Assembly (NCBI GenBank): GCA_019242465.1
Contig: JAFAVL010000195.1
Span: forward strand, 1 to 8,581
Length of the DNA stretch: 8,581 bases
Direction of reading: 5' to 3'
DNA from: Chroococcidiopsidaceae cyanobacterium CP_BM_RX_35
GTDB lineage: Bacteria > Cyanobacteriota > Cyanobacteriia > Cyanobacteriales > Chroococcidiopsidaceae
This document shows, piece after piece, positions 5,273 to 8,581 of this stretch; the first letter of the stretch is position 1; each line of letters opens with the position of its first letter. The notes under the pieces are model-generated. The model was given only the letters and a program-made list of their open reading frames with translations, was not told the origin of the DNA and made no database searches. A program made the position numbers and the translations under genes.

Positions 5273-8200
5273 AAAATGGCGCTCTTGTTCAAGGTAATCA
5301 GCTGCTTAAATGCGTTGTTATCTAATTCGGTCAACCAGGATTCATCGGAGCCGACAATTGAGCCAGCCAGTTGTTTCTTGTCTTCGATCATTTCGTCGAT
5401 GCGTTCTTCTAGAGTGCCGATCGCCACAAATTTATGCACAAACACATTTTTTTTCTGACCTATACGGAAGGCTCGGTCTGTCGCTTGATTTTCGACAGCC
5501 GGGTTCCACCAACGGTCAAAGTGGAAGACGTGGTTGGCTTTAGTCAATGTAATGCCGACTCCACCCGCCTTGAGGGACAAAATAAACACTGACGGTTCGG
5601 TTTCGGGGTCTTGGAATTCAGCAATCATCTGTTCGCGCTTATGGCGATTGGTACCACCGTGAATGTAGTAGGTGTTGTAATGGCAGGTCTGGCGTAGGTA
5701 TTTTTCCAGGGCATCTCCCAGTTCAGTGAATTGGGTAAATATCAGTAGGCTTTCGTCTTCAGCTATAACTTCTGCTACCATTTCGCTCAGGCGGCTGAGT
5801 TTGTGTGATCGCTCTGGGGTGAAGTCGCTCTCGTCCTGCAGAAACTGTCGGGGGTGGTTGCAAATCTGCTTCAATTTTAAGAGGGTAGCCAGAATTAATC
5901 CTTGGCGCTGTATACCTTCGGCTCCGTCTAATTCGCCTGTAATATCCTTGACCACGGCTTCATAAAGGGACGCTTGTTCTTTGGTGAGGTTGCAATAAAG
6001 CTTTTGCTCGACCTTGTCGGGCAGATCTTTGATAATGGCTTGATCGGTCTTCACCCGCCGCAAAATTAACGGTTCTACAAGCTTTTTGAGGGTTGCTGCT
6101 CTCACTGTGTCCTGATTTTTCTGAATTGGCACTTCAAAGCTTTTGCGGAACTGAGCTTCTTTACCCAGATAGCCTGGATTTAGAAAGTTGAAAATTGACC
6201 AGAGATCCAACAGGCGATTTTCGACAGGGGTGCCAGTGAGCGCCAGTCGATGGGGGGCAGTAAGCTTCAGAATGGCTTTGGTTTGCTCTGCCTTCGGGTT
6301 TTTGATATTCTGCGCTTCGTCTAGGACAACCCGATGCCAAGTGACGCTTTCAATGAGTTTTAGATCTTTTCGAATCAGGGTGAAGGAGGTAATCACCACA
6401 TTGTTCTGTGCGGTCATTGCTCGAAACTCTTCTGTATCCTTAGCCCGTTCAATGCCATGATGCACAATCGCCCGCAGATGAGGCGCAAATTTTTCGATTT
6501 CCTTGCGCCAGTTGCCAATCACAGAAGTGGGTGCAATCAATAAGGTTGGGCAGAGCGAAACGTTGGCTTGTTCTGCCTGTTCCTGCTCCTGCACCATTCT
6601 CGCGATCACCTGGACGGTTTTACCCAGACCCATATCGTCCGCTAGACAACCGTTCAGACCTAGTTGTTCCAGGTAGGAAAGCCAGGAAACCCCGCGTTTT
6701 TGGTATTCTCGCAAACAGCCTTGAAGTCTAGCCGGATCGACGATTGCCTCCAAACGACTTTTGTCATTGAGTTTATTAAGCATCTCTGCTAGGGTTTGCT
6801 CGCGGTCAAACTCGACCTCAAGTTCTTCATTGTCCTCAGCAGTTAGCCGCATAAATTCCAGCAGCGTGAGTTCGGGGTTTTCCTGCTGCTGCTTTTTCCA
6901 GAACTCCAGCATTTGCTGCATTTTGTCCTGGTCCAGGTGCATCCACTGTCCCCGGAATTGCACCAATGGGGATTTTGCCTTGACTAGTTCCAGCCATTCT
7001 GCTTCTGTAACTGGTTCGCCACCAATCGCTAGGTCGTACTGATACTGCACTAGCGTGTCGTATCCAAAGTAGCTCTTCGCCTTATCCTCTCCCCCTGAAA
7101 GGGATTTCCCTTTAGCCAAGAGACGCACCTTTGCTCGTTGTTGACCTTTGGGAGTCCACCAGGCAGGGATAATAACCTTGTATCCGGCGCTCTCTAAAAC
7201 CCAGGCGGAGTCTTGCAAAAACTCGAAGGCTTCAGGTAGATCCATCAAAATGCTAACGGGTTGATCGGTCTCTAAGCCTTGCCAGAGTTTGGGGTAGATC
7301 CGTGCGGCATAGCCTAGGTTTAAGAGCAGATTTTGCTCAAAACTCTCCCCCAACTGTTGTTGCAGTTCTTTCTGACGCTTGGGCTTTGACGACCAATAGA
7401 CTGTTAAGGGGACTCGCAGGGATGGATCTTGCCTAGGGGCAACGAGAAACTGGAGTTCCCAAGGGTCTTCTGGCTGGCTGGGCTCTTGAAGCTGAAAGCA
7501 GAGGTAGAAAGGAATTGCCGTTTGGGTATGGCTAATGCGATCACGCCAAGTTCGCCACTGCTGATACAGCTCTAAACCTGCATTTTTACCAAGGGACTGA
7601 CCATGGGCAGACAGGCAATCATGCAACAGTGTCCCAGAAATTTTTTGCTCGAACCCAGCTATGGAGGGTGTATGGGTGGCAATTTCGGTTAATAAACATT
7701 CCGAAAAATGCCGCAATAGCATTTCGCGATCGTAAAATTCTACAGTCTCCCGTGGTTTTGCAAAACCCGCTACACAGGCTAGGGGCATGTAGTCCACATA
7801 TCGCTTCAGGTTAGCTTCGTATAGCTCACTCACAATTTCCCAACTGGGGTAAACCTCAAAGTTGGGTTCGCTTTTTTGTTGAGTTTTTGCCGCTGATTTT
7901 CCTTTGTTCTTGCCTGAAATCGTTGGTTTGGGGTTGGCAATCTTCCGATACTTAAGGGCCGGAATGTATAGGTCTTTGAGAATGACTTGCTTAAAAGATT
8001 GGGTGTAGTGGTACCAAAACAGTAGCTCCGCACCCAGTTGCACCTCTGCCAGATTGTTAATGGCGATAAAATGCAGCTCGTTGAGCAGCTTGACAACATT
8101 CGTCACCAACTCAAAATGAAACCCGCTGCTCTTAATCCTGGTTTTTGCGGCATAGCAGTCTACTTGCCAATATTGCAGCTCAAAGGTTTCAGGGATATCC

Positions 8201-8499
8201 TGTTCTAAGTATCGTGCCAGTTCGAGAGAAGGGAGGGGGCAACCACTGCTACTAGGCAGCAAAAAATATTGTGGCGAAATTTGCTCTTGCGCTGAATGCG
8301 ATCGGTGCTCCGATTTAATCCCTAACTCTTGAATCAGAAACGCCTCAAGGTCGCTCTTGAAAAGTTGGTACGGATGGATATTTGGGGCTGTTTTGCGCTT
8401 TTTGCTTGTCTCAGTCGTTTCTATCCAAAGGTAAAACGTGCCCTTTTGGATAAATCCATCTTCTGCTTCTGGAATCCAGCTACCGTGCAGAATTTTCAT
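5266..8499 (-). CDS. SNF2/HepA-family DEAD/DEAH-box helicase
   Basis: This is a superfamily 2 double-stranded-DNA translocase of about 1077 residues, of the bacterial SNF2 (HepA-like) type. Positions are counted from M at 8499. A long N-terminal region (about 1-420) has a lysine-rich linker (SGKNKGKSAAKTQQKS). A bacterial SNF2-associated domain follows at about 420-545 (AWVLESAGYKVIIPAWW, RGQWMHLDQDKM). The ATPase core has motif I DDMGLGKT at about 620, motif II DEAQ at about 725, motif III LTGTPVENRLLDLW shortly after, motif V SLKAGGVGITLTKA, and motif VI QATDRAFRIGQ at about 1003. All key motifs are intact. I chose MKILHGSWIPEAEDGF at 8499, a typical beginning for cyanobacterial relatives; an ATG at 8559 would add 20 residues unlike the family. 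It probably forms an operon with the SWIM gene downstream. The target is unknown; chromatin-like remodelling, repair or RNA-polymerase recycling are options in the wider family. Confidence 0.93.
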   Translation of the reverse strand: MKILHGSWIPEAEDGFIQKGTFYLWIETTETSKKRKTAPNIHPYQLFKSDLEAFLIQELGIKSEHRSHSAQEQISPQYFLLPSSSGCPLPSLELARYLEQDIPETFELQYWQVDCYAAKTRIKSSGFHFELVTNVVKLLNELHFIAINNLAEVQLGAELLFWYHYTQSFKQVILKDLYIPALKYRKIANPKPTISGKNKGKSAAKTQQKSEPNFEVYPSWEIVSELYEANLKRYVDYMPLACVAGFAKPRETVEFYDREMLLRHFSECLLTEIATHTPSIAGFEQKISGTLLHDCLSAHGQSLGKNAGLELYQQWRTWRDRISHTQTAIPFYLCFQLQEPSQPEDPWELQFLVAPRQDPSLRVPLTVYWSSKPKRQKELQQQLGESFEQNLLLNLGYAARIYPKLWQGLETDQPVSILMDLPEAFEFLQDSAWVLESAGYKVIIPAWWTPKGQQRAKVRLLAKGKSLSGGEDKAKSYFGYDTLVQYQYDLAIGGEPVTEAEWLELVKAKSPLVQFRGQWMHLDQDKMQQMLEFWKKQQQENPELTLLEFMRLTAEDNEELEVEFDREQTLAEMLNKLNDKSRLEAIVDPARLQGCLREYQKRGVSWLSYLEQLGLNGCLADDMGLGKTVQVIARMVQEQEQAEQANVSLCPTLLIAPTSVIGNWRKEIEKFAPHLRAIVHHGIERAKDTEEFRAMTAQNNVVITSFTLIRKDLKLIESVTWHRVVLDEAQNIKNPKAEQTKAILKLTAPHRLALTGTPVENRLLDLWSIFNFLNPGYLGKEAQFRKSFEVPIQKNQDTVRAATLKKLVEPLILRRVKTDQAIIKDLPDKVEQKLYCNLTKEQASLYEAVVKDITGELDGAEGIQRQGLILATLLKLKQICNHPRQFLQDESDFTPERSHKLSRLSEMVAEVIAEDESLLIFTQFTELGDALEKYLRQTCHYNTYYIHGGTNRHKREQMIAEFQDPETEPSVFILSLKAGGVGITLTKANHVFHFDRWWNPAVENQATDRAFRIGQKKNVFVHKFVAIGTLEERIDEMIEDKKQLAGSIVGSDESWLTELDNNAFKQLITLNKSAILE

Positions 8500-8581
8500 T
8501 AGGTGTCTTGTTGCGAAGATTCTTACTGTTACTCTACCAATCCAGAGCTGCTCTCTCAAATCTCACGGTGTAGTTGTTGGA
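8500..8581 (-). other. Upstream region of the helicase operon
   Basis: These 82 bases precede the preferred helicase start. No strong Shine-Dalgarno is visible just before 8499 (the minus strand reads ACAAGACACCTA before the ATG), and no convincing -10/-35 pair was found. The promoter is either weak or outside the window. Confidence 0.35.

Noticed and set aside
4421..8499. Known phage-defence cassette based on the SNF2 gene
   Set aside because: No methyltransferase, nuclease or other defence partner is present in the window; the only partner is the SWIM protein.
8500..8559. Longer helicase start at the ATG at 8559
   Set aside because: The extra 20 residues are unlike the family, while MKILHGSWIPE at 8499 matches the usual beginning.

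Overview
The window looks like cyanobacterial chromosome. Supporting signs are exact copies of the octamer GCGATCGC (HIP1) at 2556-2563 and 5001-5008, a CHASE4-HAMP-PAS-PAS sensor of a type common in cyanobacteria, and remnants of IS701, IS6, IS1 and DUF6399-like transposases that resemble cyanobacterial elements. The genus cannot be read from the sequence. Family names here come from recognising protein motifs, not from a search.

The left half (1 to about 4376) is an insertion-sequence graveyard. Positions 76-344 hold the start of an IS701-type transposase with a frameshift. At about 345 it is cut by the left end of an IS6-family element, whose transposase (from 413) stops matching at about 620. 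There it is joined, tail to tail over roughly 10 shared bases, to the C-terminal part of a minus-strand DUF6399-like transposase pseudogene (1404 down to about 611). That pseudogene has several frameshifts and appears to have lost its central part. Next comes a plus-strand sensor gene (about 1482-3212) that lacks its N-terminus and carries an in-frame TGA at 1989-1991, at the membrane/HAMP boundary. It ends inside the terminal inverted repeat of an IS1-family element (3198-3995). That IS1 copy is itself broken by a 1-base insertion and by a 26-bp GC-rich palindrome-like insert. Its right end lies inside the coding region of a second, oppositely oriented and half-deleted IS1 copy (3996-4376).

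The right half (4421-8499, minus strand) is intact. It holds a large SNF2/HepA-type helicase of about 1077 residues, followed after 5 bp by a SWIM zinc-finger protein of 279 residues. The SWIM gene's likely ribosome-binding site overlaps the 3' end of the helicase gene. The pair looks like a translationally coupled two-gene operon acting on nucleic acid. It is the only apparently functional coding unit here.

I see no clear new biological system. The interesting content is the record of genome decay: nested and fused transposons, a CGA-to-TGA-type nonsense change in a sensor gene, an IS end that supplies the final codons of that gene, and a tiny palindromic insert inside a transposase gene.
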